From: M2408 sp046303515
Lineage (GTDB): Bacteria > Bacteroidota > Bacteroidia > Flavobacteriales_D > Crocinitomicaceae
Length of the DNA: 33,244 bases
NCBI GenBank assembly: GCA_046303515.1
Contig: JBKCGI010000060.1
Coordinates: forward strand, 1-33,244
Direction of reading: 5' to 3'
Shown here piece by piece: positions 7,330 through 15,512 of this stretch. The notes under the pieces were generated by a model that did no database searches, had not been told where the DNA came from, and was given only the letters and a program-made list of their open reading frames with translations. A program made the translations under genes and the position numbers. Positions within the stretch are counted from its first letter, which is position 1, and every line of letters starts with the position of its first letter.

Positions 7330-7980
7330 TTATCTTTTAAACCACCCGTCTAAAACACCGTTATCAATTCGGATAGAGTCAATTACAAGTGGGTTTAGAG
7401 TTACAGTTCTGTATAAGTAACATGAGAATTCAACTGTGAATTTTGAATAATCTCCAGTATTATCTGAATCATTTTCGATAGCAGTAAACAATACTGATTG
7501 AGGATTAACACTCGTTTCGCTTGATGTCCAAACATTGTTGAAATTATCAGTGTATATAACTTCAAAACCATCTACAGCTCCAGTTGTGTATGGAATTGTC
7601 GTAACATCTTTTTTACTTGTAAAAAATGAGTTAAAATCTTCCACTAAAGGTTTTTCAATTGCTCCAGCGTCCCAATAAATACTTCCCAATCCAACTTTCA
7701 AGGAACGATTAATTAGGTTTGAAGTCATGTTACAATAATAACTTACAGTTGAAAGCTGTGGTGAAGTCAAAACATATTGCGCCTCAGAAGTTTCTCCGTT
7801 AAAACCATCAACATCATCCGTGTATTCTACATAGGTTCCATTTACATTTCCAGTAAAGTGTACTTCTAAATCTACAATGTCAGCAGGTGGTGGAACTACT
7901 TCATGTTTGTTACATGCTACAAATAAACTTCCAAGTAGGATTGCGAATGATCCTAAAACTAATTTTGTATTCATCTTCAT
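7330..7980 (-). CDS. Lipoprotein, function unknown
   Basis: A lipoprotein of 216 residues when started at the ATG at 7980. The signal peptide has a Lys-rich start, a hydrophobic core and the lipobox LFVAC followed by NKHE. The mature part is acidic, rich in Thr/Ser/aromatic residues and probably all-beta, and it ends in GVLDGWFKR. No family is recognised. The frame is open to 8010, but a perfect -7 box on this strand (8008-8015) overlaps that upstream start, so 7980 (or 7974, two codons on) is the real start. A hairpin GTTTAAA/TTTAAAC (7323-7342) spans the stop codon. The downstream glutaminase-like gene is 25 nt away, so an operon is possible. Confidence 0.75.
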   Translation of the reverse strand: MKMNTKLVLGSFAILLGSLFVACNKHEVVPPPADIVDLEVHFTGNVNGTYVEYTDDVDGFNGETSEAQYVLTSPQLSTVSYYCNMTSNLINRSLKVGLGSIYWDAGAIEKPLVEDFNSFFTSKKDVTTIPYTTGAVDGFEVIYTDNFNNVWTSSETSVNPQSVLFTAIENDSDNTGDYSKFTVEFSCYLYRTVTLNPLVIDSIRIDNGVLDGWFKR

Positions 7981-8007
7981 AGTATTTCTTTTTCTTAAAA
8001 AAGTATT

Positions 8008-8015
8008 CAAATTTA
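8008..8015 (-). promoter_or_regulatory. -7 promoter box for the lipoprotein gene
   Basis: Reads TAAATTTG on the minus strand, an exact TAnnTTTG match, 27 nt before the ATG at 7980. It decides against the longer start at 8010. Confidence 0.5.
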
Positions 8016-8082
8016 TAAATAAATATTCAATTTTTATACTTTTGACTAAACTATAAACGAAAAAAAAATCAAATGGTTGTAT

Positions 8083-8403
8083 TTAAGCTCTAATTTCTTT
8101 GTGGAAATGGTTGAATTGGTATTCAGATACCCAAGCATTATTTAGTTTAACATCTTTTAATTCAAGTAAATAAATTGTTGTGTGCTCATCTATTTGAGTA
8201 ATTTTTAGCAAGGTATAAATATCAAATTCTGGATTTGAATATTGTATGCTTCCCATAATTTTATTCAATTCTGAATGAGTTATTTGGAAAATAGATTCTA
8301 ATTTAGCGTTGTTTCTAATTGTTTCGATGCTCATTAAAACATCTAAAGCATCAATTTGAAATTCGATTTTTGTAAGTTCATTTAAGTGATAAATTGTTCC
8401 CAT
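8083..8403 (-). CDS. Small protein of unknown function
   Basis: A 106-residue soluble protein starting MGTIYHLNELTKIEF, rich in Ile, Leu, Asn and acidic residues, with no signal peptide, transmembrane segment or recognised motif. The frame is open to an upstream ATG at 8454, but the 17 extra residues are translated from a leader sequence also found, untranslated, before frr, at the same 7-nt distance from an ATG. A -7 box (8452-8459) even overlaps the upstream ATG. The start at 8403 is therefore preferred. The gene is divergent from pepP. The function cannot be inferred; sharing a leader with frr hints at co-regulation with translation or growth. Confidence 0.65.
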   Translation of the reverse strand: MGTIYHLNELTKIEFQIDALDVLMSIETIRNNAKLESIFQITHSELNKIMGSIQYSNPEFDIYTLLKITQIDEHTTIYLLELKDVKLNNAWVSEYQFNHFHKEIRA

Positions 8404-8410
8404 GTCGTTT

Positions 8411-8450
8411 AATTTTGAGCAAAAGCGTGAGATTGCTTCGCTAAGTTGAT
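8411..8450 (-). promoter_or_regulatory. Shared leader hairpin element, copy A
   Basis: 40 nt, identical at 32 of 40 positions to 15513-15552 upstream of frr, both ending 7 nt before an ATG. In the sense direction the arms AGCGAAGC and GCTTTTGCT pair over 8 bp with one bulged base and one G-U pair, around an 8-nt loop. An exact -7 box (TAGCTTTG, 8452-8459) sits directly upstream, so the hairpin should be at or near the 5' end of the mRNA. Confidence 0.6.
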
Positions 8451-8451
8451 G

Positions 8452-8459
8452 CAAAGCTA
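8452..8459 (-). promoter_or_regulatory. -7 promoter box upstream of shared leader A
   Basis: Reads TAGCTTTG on the minus strand (TAnnTTTG). It is followed immediately by the leader element, so transcription should begin at about the first bases of that element. No -33 TTG is seen at the normal distance. Confidence 0.45.
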
Positions 8460-8558
8460 GGGTGAGCAGAACGTAATCTATTTACGTACTAAAATTATTC
8501 TTAAAAAAAATATTTATTTCACAAATTAATAGCTAACTTGCGTGCCAAAATAATAACG

Positions 8559-9851
8559 ATGAAATACGATAGAATACCAAAAGCCTTGTTTGAAAAAAAT
8601 AGAGAAAAATTTTCTAAGCAAATGAAAAATAATTGCTTAGCAGTTTTTAACTCAAATGATATTTATCCAATTAGTGCCGATAGTACCATTCCATTTCATC
8701 AGCACAGAGATATTTTTTATTTATCGGGAGTGGATCAGGAGGAAAGTGTTTTGGTAATTTTTCCTTCTTGTTCAAACGAAAATCATAGAGAAATTTTATT
8801 TCTTAAAGAAACAAGTGATTTAATTGCAATTTGGGAAGGTGAAAAGTTAAATAAAGATCAAGCTTTTGAAGTATCAGGAATCAAAACGGTATATTGGTTA
8901 AATCAATTTGATACCATATTTAAAACCTTGATGGCTGAGGCAGAAGGTGTCTATTATAATACGAATGAACATTTAAGGGCAAATACTGAGGTCGAAACAA
9001 GAGAAGATAGATTCGTGAAAAAGTACAAAGATTTGTTTCCAGCACATTCAGTTCACAAAAGCGCTCCTATTTTACATCAAATTCGCTCTATCAAAGAACA
9101 AATTGAATTAGATTTAATGCAAAAGGCTTGTGATATTACCCACAAGGGGATTAATAGGTTGTTGAAATTTATCAAACCGGGAGTTTGGGAATATGAAATT
9201 GAAGCTGAATTGGCTCACGAATTTTTAATTAATAGATCCAAAGGTTTTGCCTATACACCAATTGTTGCCTCCGGATCAAATGCATGTGTTTTACATTATA
9301 TCGAGAATAATAAGCAATGTTTTGATGGTGACGTTATTTTACTCGATGTTGGAGCGGAATACGCGAATTACTCTTCAGATTTGACAAGATGTTTACCTGT
9401 GAATGGTCGATTTACCCTAAGACAAAAAGAAGTTTACAATGCGGTTTTACACGTTAAAAAAGAGGCTGAAAAAATGCTTGTTCCTGGTACCATAATGGCT
9501 GAATATCATAAGGAAGTTGGCAGAATAATGGAAAGTGAATTAATTAAATTGAAATTAATTGATTCAACTGATATTAAAAATCAAAAGGCAGATTGGCCAG
9601 CGTATAAAAAATATTTCATGCACGGGACATCACACTTTTTAGGTCTTGACACGCATGACGTTGGTTTATGGAATCAGCCAATAAGTGAAGGAATGGTCTT
9701 CACATGTGAACCGGGAATCTATATTCCAGAAGAGAATTTAGGTATTCGCTTGGAAGATGATTTGGTGGTAACTAATTCTGGTAAACCATTCAATTTGATG
9801 AGAGATATTCCAATTGAAGCGGAAGAAATTGAGTCAATAATGAATAGTTAA
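8559..9851 (+). CDS. pepP: Xaa-Pro aminopeptidase (aminopeptidase P, M24B)
   Basis: A 430-residue cytoplasmic metallopeptidase that removes N-terminal residues preceding proline. The N-terminal AMP_N domain (about 1-135, with FYLSGVDQEESVLVI) precedes the pita-bread catalytic domain. The five metal ligands are visible: Asp263 (LLDVGAEY), Asp274 (SSDLTR), His359 (GTSHFLGLD), Glu384 (CEPGIYI) and Glu399 (IRLEDD). The substrate histidines in MHGTSH and THDVG are also present. The frame opens at a TTG at 8538, but the ATG at 8559 starts MKYDRIPK, which matches the usual N-terminus. The stop overlaps the next start (TAATG), so the hydrolase downstream is translationally coupled. Confidence 0.93.
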   Translation: MKYDRIPKALFEKNREKFSKQMKNNCLAVFNSNDIYPISADSTIPFHQHRDIFYLSGVDQEESVLVIFPSCSNENHREILFLKETSDLIAIWEGEKLNKDQAFEVSGIKTVYWLNQFDTIFKTLMAEAEGVYYNTNEHLRANTEVETREDRFVKKYKDLFPAHSVHKSAPILHQIRSIKEQIELDLMQKACDITHKGINRLLKFIKPGVWEYEIEAELAHEFLINRSKGFAYTPIVASGSNACVLHYIENNKQCFDGDVILLDVGAEYANYSSDLTRCLPVNGRFTLRQKEVYNAVLHVKKEAEKMLVPGTIMAEYHKEVGRIMESELIKLKLIDSTDIKNQKADWPAYKKYFMHGTSHFLGLDTHDVGLWNQPISEGMVFTCEPGIYIPEENLGIRLEDDLVVTNSGKPFNLMRDIPIEAEEIESIMNS

Positions 9852-10585
9852 TGTTTTTTTATACTACTCGAGGGCAAGGTAGACCTGTACTTTTTATTCA
9901 TGGCTTTTTAGAATCTTCTACGATGTGGACAGATTTTATTAATGAGCAATTTGATCATAAGTTTCAATCGATTTGTATTGATCTACCTGGTCATGGAAAT
10001 TCTGCTTTAAATAAAGAATATACTAATCTAAAGGAAATTGCATGTGATATTTACACTTTTCTGAGTGAAAAAGGAATAGTTGAATATGATATAGTTGGTC
10101 ACTCACTTGGCGGATACATTGCAATTGAGTTGCATAAATTGCTTTCAAAAGAATGTAAGTTAATTTTATTTCATTCAAATTTTTGGGAAGATGAATTAGA
10201 GCGAAAGGAAAATCGCAATAGAGTAATAGAGGTAGTTCAAGAGAATAAAGCTTTGTTTGTGCGGCAAGCTATTCCAAATCTATTTTCTGAAGAATTTCGT
10301 CAGGAATCATTTGTTTCCGAATTGATAGAAGAAGCAAAAAAAATCAGCGCAAAAACAATTATTCTTTACTCAAAACTAATGCGAGATAGACCGAGTAACG
10401 AAATGTATGTTAAGGAATTAAGAACAAATTTTTTATTTATTCAAGGACTTAATGATCAAATAATCCCCTTTCAACTTGCTAACATCTATTTAAATGATAT
10501 TAATTTTAAAATCACAAATGCAGGTCATATGGGGCATTTCGAAGCAAGAGTAGAAGAAATTAATATTATTTTTAATTTTTTTTAA
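9851..10585 (+). CDS. Alpha/beta hydrolase
   Basis: A 244-residue hydrolase. Motifs: oxyanion HGFLE (17-21), DLPGHGNS (44-51), the nucleophile elbow GHSLGG with Ser85, the acid Asp202 in QGLNDQIIP, and His226 in NAGHMGHFE. The triad is complete. It resembles the small MhpC/BioH-like esterases and could be a carboxylesterase or lipid hydrolase; the substrate cannot be told from sequence. Its ATG shares one base with the pepP stop codon, so the two are co-translated, and the conserved coupling might mean a joint role in peptide or ester catabolism (inference). It is not closely similar to the hydrolase at 1179-1943. Confidence 0.85.
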   Translation: MFFYTTRGQGRPVLFIHGFLESSTMWTDFINEQFDHKFQSICIDLPGHGNSALNKEYTNLKEIACDIYTFLSEKGIVEYDIVGHSLGGYIAIELHKLLSKECKLILFHSNFWEDELERKENRNRVIEVVQENKALFVRQAIPNLFSEEFRQESFVSELIEEAKKISAKTIILYSKLMRDRPSNEMYVKELRTNFLFIQGLNDQIIPFQLANIYLNDINFKITNAGHMGHFEARVEEINIIFNFF

Positions 10586-10685
10586 AATTTCTCCAACCAA
10601 ATTTAATTTCAAACGTTTTTTTAGTGTAACCTTGCATCAAATGAAATTTTTATTAATTTTACGGTGCAAAAATTAAAAAATAATT

Positions 10686-12482
10686 ATGAAAAAAATTTAT
10701 TTTACAGTATTCTCTTTAGCATTTGGTCTTTCCTTGACTGCACAAGTGTCAAAGGTGAATAAATCACTTGCTCCAAAAGGTGCTTTTGATAAAAAAATGA
10801 CAATTGGTGACAAAATTGAGCACCAAACAATTGTGAGAGAAAAAACAACTTTTTACACAAATGATTTTTCTAACCCTGGAGATTGGGCAATTGGAAACAA
10901 TGCAACTGGTGCAGGAGCTTCTGACAACTGGGTAATTGGTACTGCTGGTCCTGCTGGTGGATTTGCTATTGATGCTATCGTTTCAACATCTGCTGCTAAT
11001 GGTTTTGCATTATTTGATTCAGATTTGTTGTGTTCAGGTGATCAATCTGCTTGGATTGGTAACTCAGTTCCTGTTAACTGTTCAGGTCAATCTACTGTTG
11101 CAATTGAATTTGAAAGTTTCTACAGAAAATTCAACGATTCAGTTTATGTACAAGTAAGTACAGATAATACAAACTGGACAAACTTTAATGCTTATCCATC
11201 TTACGGAAATAATGATATTTCTCCTTCTAATCCTGAGTTAGTAGCGATCAATATTTCATCTGTAGCTGCAAATCAAGCAACTGTTTATTTCAGATTTTTA
11301 TTCTGGAGTGATGCAGTAAATGGAGGTGACGGATGTGGTTACGCTTGGATGGTTGATGATGTTTCTTTAAGAAATGTTGATAACAATGATTTAGTGTTGA
11401 ATAAATTGTTCTGGGGAACTTTAGGTTCTTGGGGTGCAAGATTACCTTACACAAAAGTACCTGCTGACCAAATTCAACCAGTTTCTTTTGGAGGAATTGT
11501 AACTAACGCTGGTGCTCTTGCACAAAATGATATCGTTTTTACAGCTACTGCAACAGGATATAATGGAACTAGTTCAGCTACAGCTTTAGCTTCTGCTGCT
11601 TCTGATACATTAGAGTGTTTGACGCAATTAACTGTACCAAGTGCTTTAGGAACAACTTCTGTTGCTTTTAACGTAATTTCTTCTGCTACGGATGCAAGTC
11701 CAGCAGACAACAGTTTGCCTGCTCAAGGAATTGAGGTAACTAACGGAGTATATGCTCGTGATTTAGGTGTAATCGAAGGTGGTTCTTACAACCAAGGTAA
11801 TGCATTCGAAGTAGGAAATATTTTTGACATCTTTTCTACAACTCAAGCGTTAAGTGTAACTTTCGTACCAACTGCAACTGCAGTAGCTGGAGCACAAGTA
11901 TATGTAAGAGTATATGGTGGAGGTTTGAATTTCTATGAGGAATCAAATTCTTACACATTATTGGATACAGATTTAGGAAATCCAGTTACTTTGCAATTAA
12001 ACAGTGCAGTTGATTTGATCGCAGATTCATCTTATTGTATCGTTGTTGGTTCTTTCGGTGACGGAGGTAATTCAAATGATTTAGTTGTTGCTACTTCTGG
12101 AGAGTCTGAAGCTCAAACTTCTTTTTACTTAGATGGAACTGATGGAACTTGGTACTATACAACTGCAACTCCTATCGTTAGATTGAACATTACTCCAACA
12201 AGTGTTGGTCTTGCTGAAAATGCAAATGTTGCTTCTTTTGGTGTTTATCCAAACCCTGCAAAAGAAAATGTAACAATTTCTTTCGACTTGAAAAACGAAA
12301 CAGCTGCTAAAGTTCAAATTACTGATTTAGCTGGTAAAGAAGTTTATGCTTCTAACTTAGGTAACAAAGCTGGTAAAAATTCAGTTTCAGTTAACACTAA
12401 CACTTTTGCTAACGGAATTTACGTAGTAAACTTCATTACAAACAATGGTGTTGTTACTGAGAAATTAGTTATCAATAAATAA
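10686..12482 (+). CDS. T9SS type A secreted protein
   Basis: A 598-residue exported protein. The Sec signal peptide covers about 1-20 (MKKIYFTVF to LSLTAQ). Residues about 55-230 resemble a MAM/choice-of-anchor-J type beta-sandwich (FYTNDFSNPGDW, then CGYAWMVDDVSL). A long Ala/Thr/Ser-rich beta region follows. The C-terminus (about 515-598) is a T9SS type A sorting domain: the motifs FGVYPNPAKENV, VQITDLAGKEV and NGIYVVNFITNNGVVTEKLV are all present. The protein should cross the outer membrane through the type IX system and be released or attached to surface lipopolysaccharide. The ligand or enzymatic role is unknown; no catalytic motif is seen. It stands alone and ends in a strong terminator. 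Confidence 0.9.
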   Translation: MKKIYFTVFSLAFGLSLTAQVSKVNKSLAPKGAFDKKMTIGDKIEHQTIVREKTTFYTNDFSNPGDWAIGNNATGAGASDNWVIGTAGPAGGFAIDAIVSTSAANGFALFDSDLLCSGDQSAWIGNSVPVNCSGQSTVAIEFESFYRKFNDSVYVQVSTDNTNWTNFNAYPSYGNNDISPSNPELVAINISSVAANQATVYFRFLFWSDAVNGGDGCGYAWMVDDVSLRNVDNNDLVLNKLFWGTLGSWGARLPYTKVPADQIQPVSFGGIVTNAGALAQNDIVFTATATGYNGTSSATALASAASDTLECLTQLTVPSALGTTSVAFNVISSATDASPADNSLPAQGIEVTNGVYARDLGVIEGGSYNQGNAFEVGNIFDIFSTTQALSVTFVPTATAVAGAQVYVRVYGGGLNFYEESNSYTLLDTDLGNPVTLQLNSAVDLIADSSYCIVVGSFGDGGNSNDLVVATSGESEAQTSFYLDGTDGTWYYTTATPIVRLNITPTSVGLAENANVASFGVYPNPAKENVTISFDLKNETAAKVQITDLAGKEVYASNLGNKAGKNSVSVNTNTFANGIYVVNFITNNGVVTEKLVINK

Positions 12483-12525
12483 TATTCTTTAGAGTTTTAC
12501 TCTAAGTAATAAATATTTTATAGAA

Positions 12526-12556
12526 ACCATCAGTCATTTGACTGGTGGTTTTTTTT
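12526..12556 (+). terminator. Intrinsic terminator after the T9SS gene
   Basis: 10-bp stem ACCATCAGTC (12526-12535) / GACTGGTGGT (12540-12549) with one G-U pair and a 4-nt loop, followed by a run of T. A weaker stem TTAGAG/CTCTAA lies just after the stop codon (about 12489-12505). Confidence 0.85.
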
Positions 12557-12571
12557 GTTCCAAAGTTTTGT

Positions 12572-12579
12572 TATTTTTG
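12572..12579 (+). promoter_or_regulatory. -7 promoter box for fabD
   Basis: TATTTTTG, an exact TAnnTTTG match, 16 nt upstream of the ATG at 12596 and just after the preceding terminator. It lies inside the longer open frame from 12545, which rules out that start. Confidence 0.5.
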
Positions 12580-12595
12580 TCGAAAATTAAAGAAG

Positions 12596-13477
12596 ATGAA
12601 AGCATACGTTTTTCCGGGTCAAGGTGCCCAATTCTCAGGAATGGGAAAAGATATTTACGATAAATCAGATTTAGCAAAAGAAATGTTTGCTAAAGCAAAT
12701 GAAATATTAGGTTTTAACATTCAACAAACGATGTTCGAAGGAACGGATGAAGAATTGAAACAAACCAAAGTGACACAACCTGCTATATTTTTACATTCTA
12801 CTATTTTGGCAGCTTGTTTAGGTAAGGAATTTAAACCAGATATGGTTGCTGGACATTCTTTGGGTGAAATTTCTGCTTTAGTGGCAAACAAAACCTTGAA
12901 ATTCGAAGATGGACTTAAATTGGTTTACAAACGTGCTTTAGCAATGCAAGCTGCTTGTGAGGCTGTTCCTTCAACTATGGCTGCCATCTTAGGATTGGAA
13001 GACGAAGTTGTTGAGAAAATTTGTGCTGAAATAAATGGAGTAGTGGTAGCAGCAAATTACAACTGTCCTGGACAATTGGTTATTTCTGGAAGTATTCCTG
13101 CAGTTGAAGAAGCTTGTGCAAAATTAACGGAAGCTGGAGCGAAAAGAGCTTTGGTTTTACCAGTTGGTGGGGCGTTTCATTCTCCTTTGATGGAACCAGC
13201 ACGTGAAGAATTGGCTGCAGCAATCGAAGCAACTGAATTTTCAGCACCGATTTGCCCAGTTTATCAAAACGTAACTGCTTCTGCGGTTTCAGATCCAAAT
13301 GAAATTAAAAAGAATTTGATCGTGCAATTAACTGCGCCTGTAAGATGGACACAAACAATGAACCAAATGATAGCTGACGGAGCGTCTGAAGTGATTGAAG
13401 TTGGTCCTGGCAAAGTATTGCAAGGTTTGTTTAAAAAGGTTGACAGAGCCTTTCCTTGTTCTTCTGCGGAGATATAA
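12596..13477 (+). CDS. fabD: Malonyl-CoA:ACP transacylase
   Basis: A 293-residue cytoplasmic enzyme that moves malonyl from CoA to acyl carrier protein to start and extend fatty acids. The N-terminal FPGQGAQ (6-12), the nucleophile Ser88 in GHSLGE, the catalytic His195 in GGAFHSPLM, and the C-terminal VIEVGPGKVLQGL motif are all present. The length is near normal for FabD. The frame is open from 12545, but MKAYVFPGQG at 12596 is the family N-terminus and a -7 box lies between. No fab operon surrounds it. The phosphopantetheinyl transferase that activates its partner ACP is encoded 0.8 kb away on the other strand. Confidence 0.95.
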   Translation: MKAYVFPGQGAQFSGMGKDIYDKSDLAKEMFAKANEILGFNIQQTMFEGTDEELKQTKVTQPAIFLHSTILAACLGKEFKPDMVAGHSLGEISALVANKTLKFEDGLKLVYKRALAMQAACEAVPSTMAAILGLEDEVVEKICAEINGVVVAANYNCPGQLVISGSIPAVEEACAKLTEAGAKRALVLPVGGAFHSPLMEPAREELAAAIEATEFSAPICPVYQNVTASAVSDPNEIKKNLIVQLTAPVRWTQTMNQMIADGASEVIEVGPGKVLQGLFKKVDRAFPCSSAEI

Positions 13478-13490
13478 GATTGGATTTTTA

Positions 13491-13540
13491 GATATTTAGA
13501 TTGTTGGATTGTTAGAATTTAGTCCAATAATCTAAATATC
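13491..13540. repeat. 18-bp inverted repeat between convergent genes, likely bidirectional terminator
   Basis: Arms at 13491-13508 and 13523-13540 are complementary over 18 bp with a single G-T mismatch and a 14-nt loop. The flanks are low-complexity sequence with TTAGATTG/GATTGTT units. It lies between fabD (+) and the GGGP synthase gene (-), so it probably terminates or protects both transcripts. Confidence 0.65.
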
Positions 13541-13569
13541 GAACCTTCGAACAATCTGGAATGCGTTGC

Positions 13570-14313
13570 TTATTTTGCTTTCAAATACTCCCTCACATCT
13601 AACAAAAAATCAATATCCTCCTCCAATTTATTTCCAATTACCAATACATTTGCTCGAGATTTTTTGAATTCCTCTAGTTTTTCAGTGTCCCGAATTCCAC
13701 CACCAACTATGATTGGTAGGTCGGTATATTTTCTTAATTCAGAAATAAATTCTGTTGGAACACAATCTTTAGCACCACTTCCTGCATCAAAATAGATTAC
13801 CTTTTTTCCTTGTAGAATCGCTGCAAGTGCTGTACTGATGGCAATATTTGTTTGTTCTCGTGGAATGGGTGTTGTTTGAGAAACGTAAGCAACCGAACTT
13901 TTTGTTCCACCGTCAACTAAAATATATGCTGTTGGCATGACTTCAATTCCGAGATTGAAAACTTCTAAAGCACTGTTTACATGATGTGTAATCAAGAAAT
14001 CAGGATTGCGTCCAGAAACCAAACTCAAATACAATAATCCATCCGCTTCTTCTGAAAGTTGATGACTTCCACCTGGGAAAATGATTACTGGAATTGGAGT
14101 GTGTTTTTTCAATATGGAAACACAGTTTTCTAAATCTTTTCGAGAAACAGTACTTCCACCAACAAAAAAATAGTTTATTTGGGCAAAGGTGGCTTTTTCA
14201 ACCAATTGGACGATGTCTTTTTCAAGCTTGGTTTTGTCAGGATCAAGCAATACCGCAATTTGTCCAAAGTTGGATGAAAACTGATTTATTAACTTAGATT
14301 CCTGCATATTCAA
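13570..14313 (-). CDS. Geranylgeranylglyceryl/heptaprenylglyceryl phosphate synthase (GGGPS group II, PcrB family)
   Basis: A 247-residue TIM-barrel prenyltransferase that joins a polyprenyl diphosphate to glycerol-1-phosphate. Family motifs: LLDPDK (22-27), YFFVGGST (48-55), IIFPGGSHQLSEEADGLLYL, the SLVSGRNP segment, YFDAGSGAKD and the phosphate-binding IIVGGGIRD. Bacteroidota carry this archaeal-type enzyme, with GGPP or heptaprenyl diphosphate as substrate; the resulting lipid's role in these bacteria is unclear. The start (14313, or 14307 at the second Met) overlaps the 3' end of the phosphopantetheinyl transferase gene by 14-20 nt, so translation is coupled. Its glycerol-1-phosphate source is not encoded here; ispH supplies the isoprenoid precursor. 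Confidence 0.92.
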   Translation of the reverse strand: MNMQESKLINQFSSNFGQIAVLLDPDKTKLEKDIVQLVEKATFAQINYFFVGGSTVSRKDLENCVSILKKHTPIPVIIFPGGSHQLSEEADGLLYLSLVSGRNPDFLITHHVNSALEVFNLGIEVMPTAYILVDGGTKSSVAYVSQTTPIPREQTNIAISTALAAILQGKKVIYFDAGSGAKDCVPTEFISELRKYTDLPIIVGGGIRDTEKLEEFKKSRANVLVIGNKLEEDIDFLLDVREYLKAK

Positions 14314-14923
14314 CTGCTTTAGAATTGATTGTAATGATGTAATTTTTAAACTTTAGTGCTTCCAAATTCGTGGACAAAATCTCCGTTGGATTGTTGATTT
14401 GTGCCTTCGCTTTTTGCTCTTTGTAATCTAAAAGTACTAAATCTTTTTTAAAATCGATCAATTTTCGACCAGCTAATTTGTAAAGCGTTTCTTTCATCGA
14501 CCATGATGTAATCAATTCTTCTGCACTTTGTAAGTCAAAAAAGCTTTGTTCAGTTGGGGTTAAAAATTTACTATAAATCTTTAAAACCTTAGTGTGAATG
14601 GCTTCAATATCAAAACCAATTGCAAAATCTTTGTTGTTTGCAATTCCCACCAAATTTTGAGCATGACTGATGGAAATATATCCTTCTTGTTCTAGAAAAG
14701 GCGCACCATGATCCAAATATTTGATTTCATCGTAACCAAAAATCTCGTGTTTTAAATAGCGCGTTGCTACAAATTCTTGCTGTCTTTTCAAGTTATTGAA
14801 GCCAAAATAACGTTCTTGCTCTACAGTTGTAAGTTTATCCAGAAATTTTTCTGGCTGAAAATCATTTGAAAACTCTAGTAAATAGAGTTTGCTGTTTCCT
14901 TGAGAAAGTTCGTGAAATTGCAT
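14294..14923 (-). CDS. 4'-phosphopantetheinyl transferase, Sfp-like
   Basis: A 209-residue enzyme that transfers phosphopantetheine from CoA to the serine of carrier proteins. The motifs are complete: YISISHAQN (P1 region), GFDIEAI with Asp105 and Glu107 for magnesium, FLTPTE, and WSMKETLYK with Glu145 and the conserved Lys. The size suits the Sfp/EntD type rather than the short AcpS. No NRPS or PKS lies near, so its main target is probably fatty acid ACP, FabD's partner. It lies 18 nt after frr and overlaps the next gene; all of them are on one transcript. Confidence 0.9.
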   Translation of the reverse strand: MQFHELSQGNSKLYLLEFSNDFQPEKFLDKLTTVEQERYFGFNNLKRQQEFVATRYLKHEIFGYDEIKYLDHGAPFLEQEGYISISHAQNLVGIANNKDFAIGFDIEAIHTKVLKIYSKFLTPTEQSFFDLQSAEELITSWSMKETLYKLAGRKLIDFKKDLVLLDYKEQKAKAQINNPTEILSTNLEALKFKNYIITINSKAVEYAGI

Positions 14924-14941
14924 ATTAAGTCTTACAACGAA

Positions 14942-15505
14942 TCAAATCGTCATAATGTCTTTTTCTTTTGCATCAACGATATCGTCTACTTTTTTAATGG
15001 CTGCGTTTGTATAGTTTTGGATTTGACCTTCTGCATCTTTAACCATGTCTTCAGAAAGTCCATCATTTTTCAAACTTTTCACCATATCCAAAGCATCTTT
15101 TCTGTTATTTCTTACAGCAACTTTTGCATGTTCACCTTCAGCTTTTGCTTTTTTTACTAAATCACGACGACGTTCTTCTGTAAGTGGTGGTACTGAAATA
15201 ATAAGAATTTCACCATTATTTTGTGGAGCGAATCCTAAATTCGAATTGATAATTCCTTTAGCAATGTCATTTAAAGTTGATCTTTCGAATGGCTGAACAG
15301 TAATTGTTCTCGCATCACTTGTAGAAATATTGGCAACTTGTGTAATCGGAGTTGGCATTCCGTAATATTCAACCATCACGCCTTGTAGCATTGAAGGTGT
15401 AGCTTTTCCAGCTCTAACTTTTTGTAGTTCAGATTCTAAGTGAGAAAGTGATTTTGAATTTGAATCTTTCAATTCATCGTAAATCATTTGAAGTTCTTCC
15501 GTCAT
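14942..15505 (-). CDS. frr: Ribosome recycling factor
   Basis: A 187-residue protein that, with EF-G, splits post-termination ribosomes. Diagnostic stretches are LQKVRAGKATPSML, VEYYGMPTPITQVAN, ITVQPFERSTLNDI, ISVPPLTEERRRDLVKKAK and VAVRNNRKDAL. The length is typical. It follows pyrH, the classic pyrH-frr order. The 53-nt gap holds the shared leader hairpin and a near -7 box overlapping the pyrH stop, so frr may have its own regulated transcript in addition to read-through from pyrH. Confidence 0.97.
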   Translation of the reverse strand: MTEELQMIYDELKDSNSKSLSHLESELQKVRAGKATPSMLQGVMVEYYGMPTPITQVANISTSDARTITVQPFERSTLNDIAKGIINSNLGFAPQNNGEILIISVPPLTEERRRDLVKKAKAEGEHAKVAVRNNRKDALDMVKSLKNDGLSEDMVKDAEGQIQNYTNAAIKKVDDIVDAKEKDIMTI

Positions 15506-15512
15506 TTTATTG

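Noticed and set aside
11474..11710. Antisense frames inside the T9SS, ABC exporter, fabD and adhesin genes
   Set aside because: Shadows of real genes caused by biased composition; no promoter, no recognisable domains.
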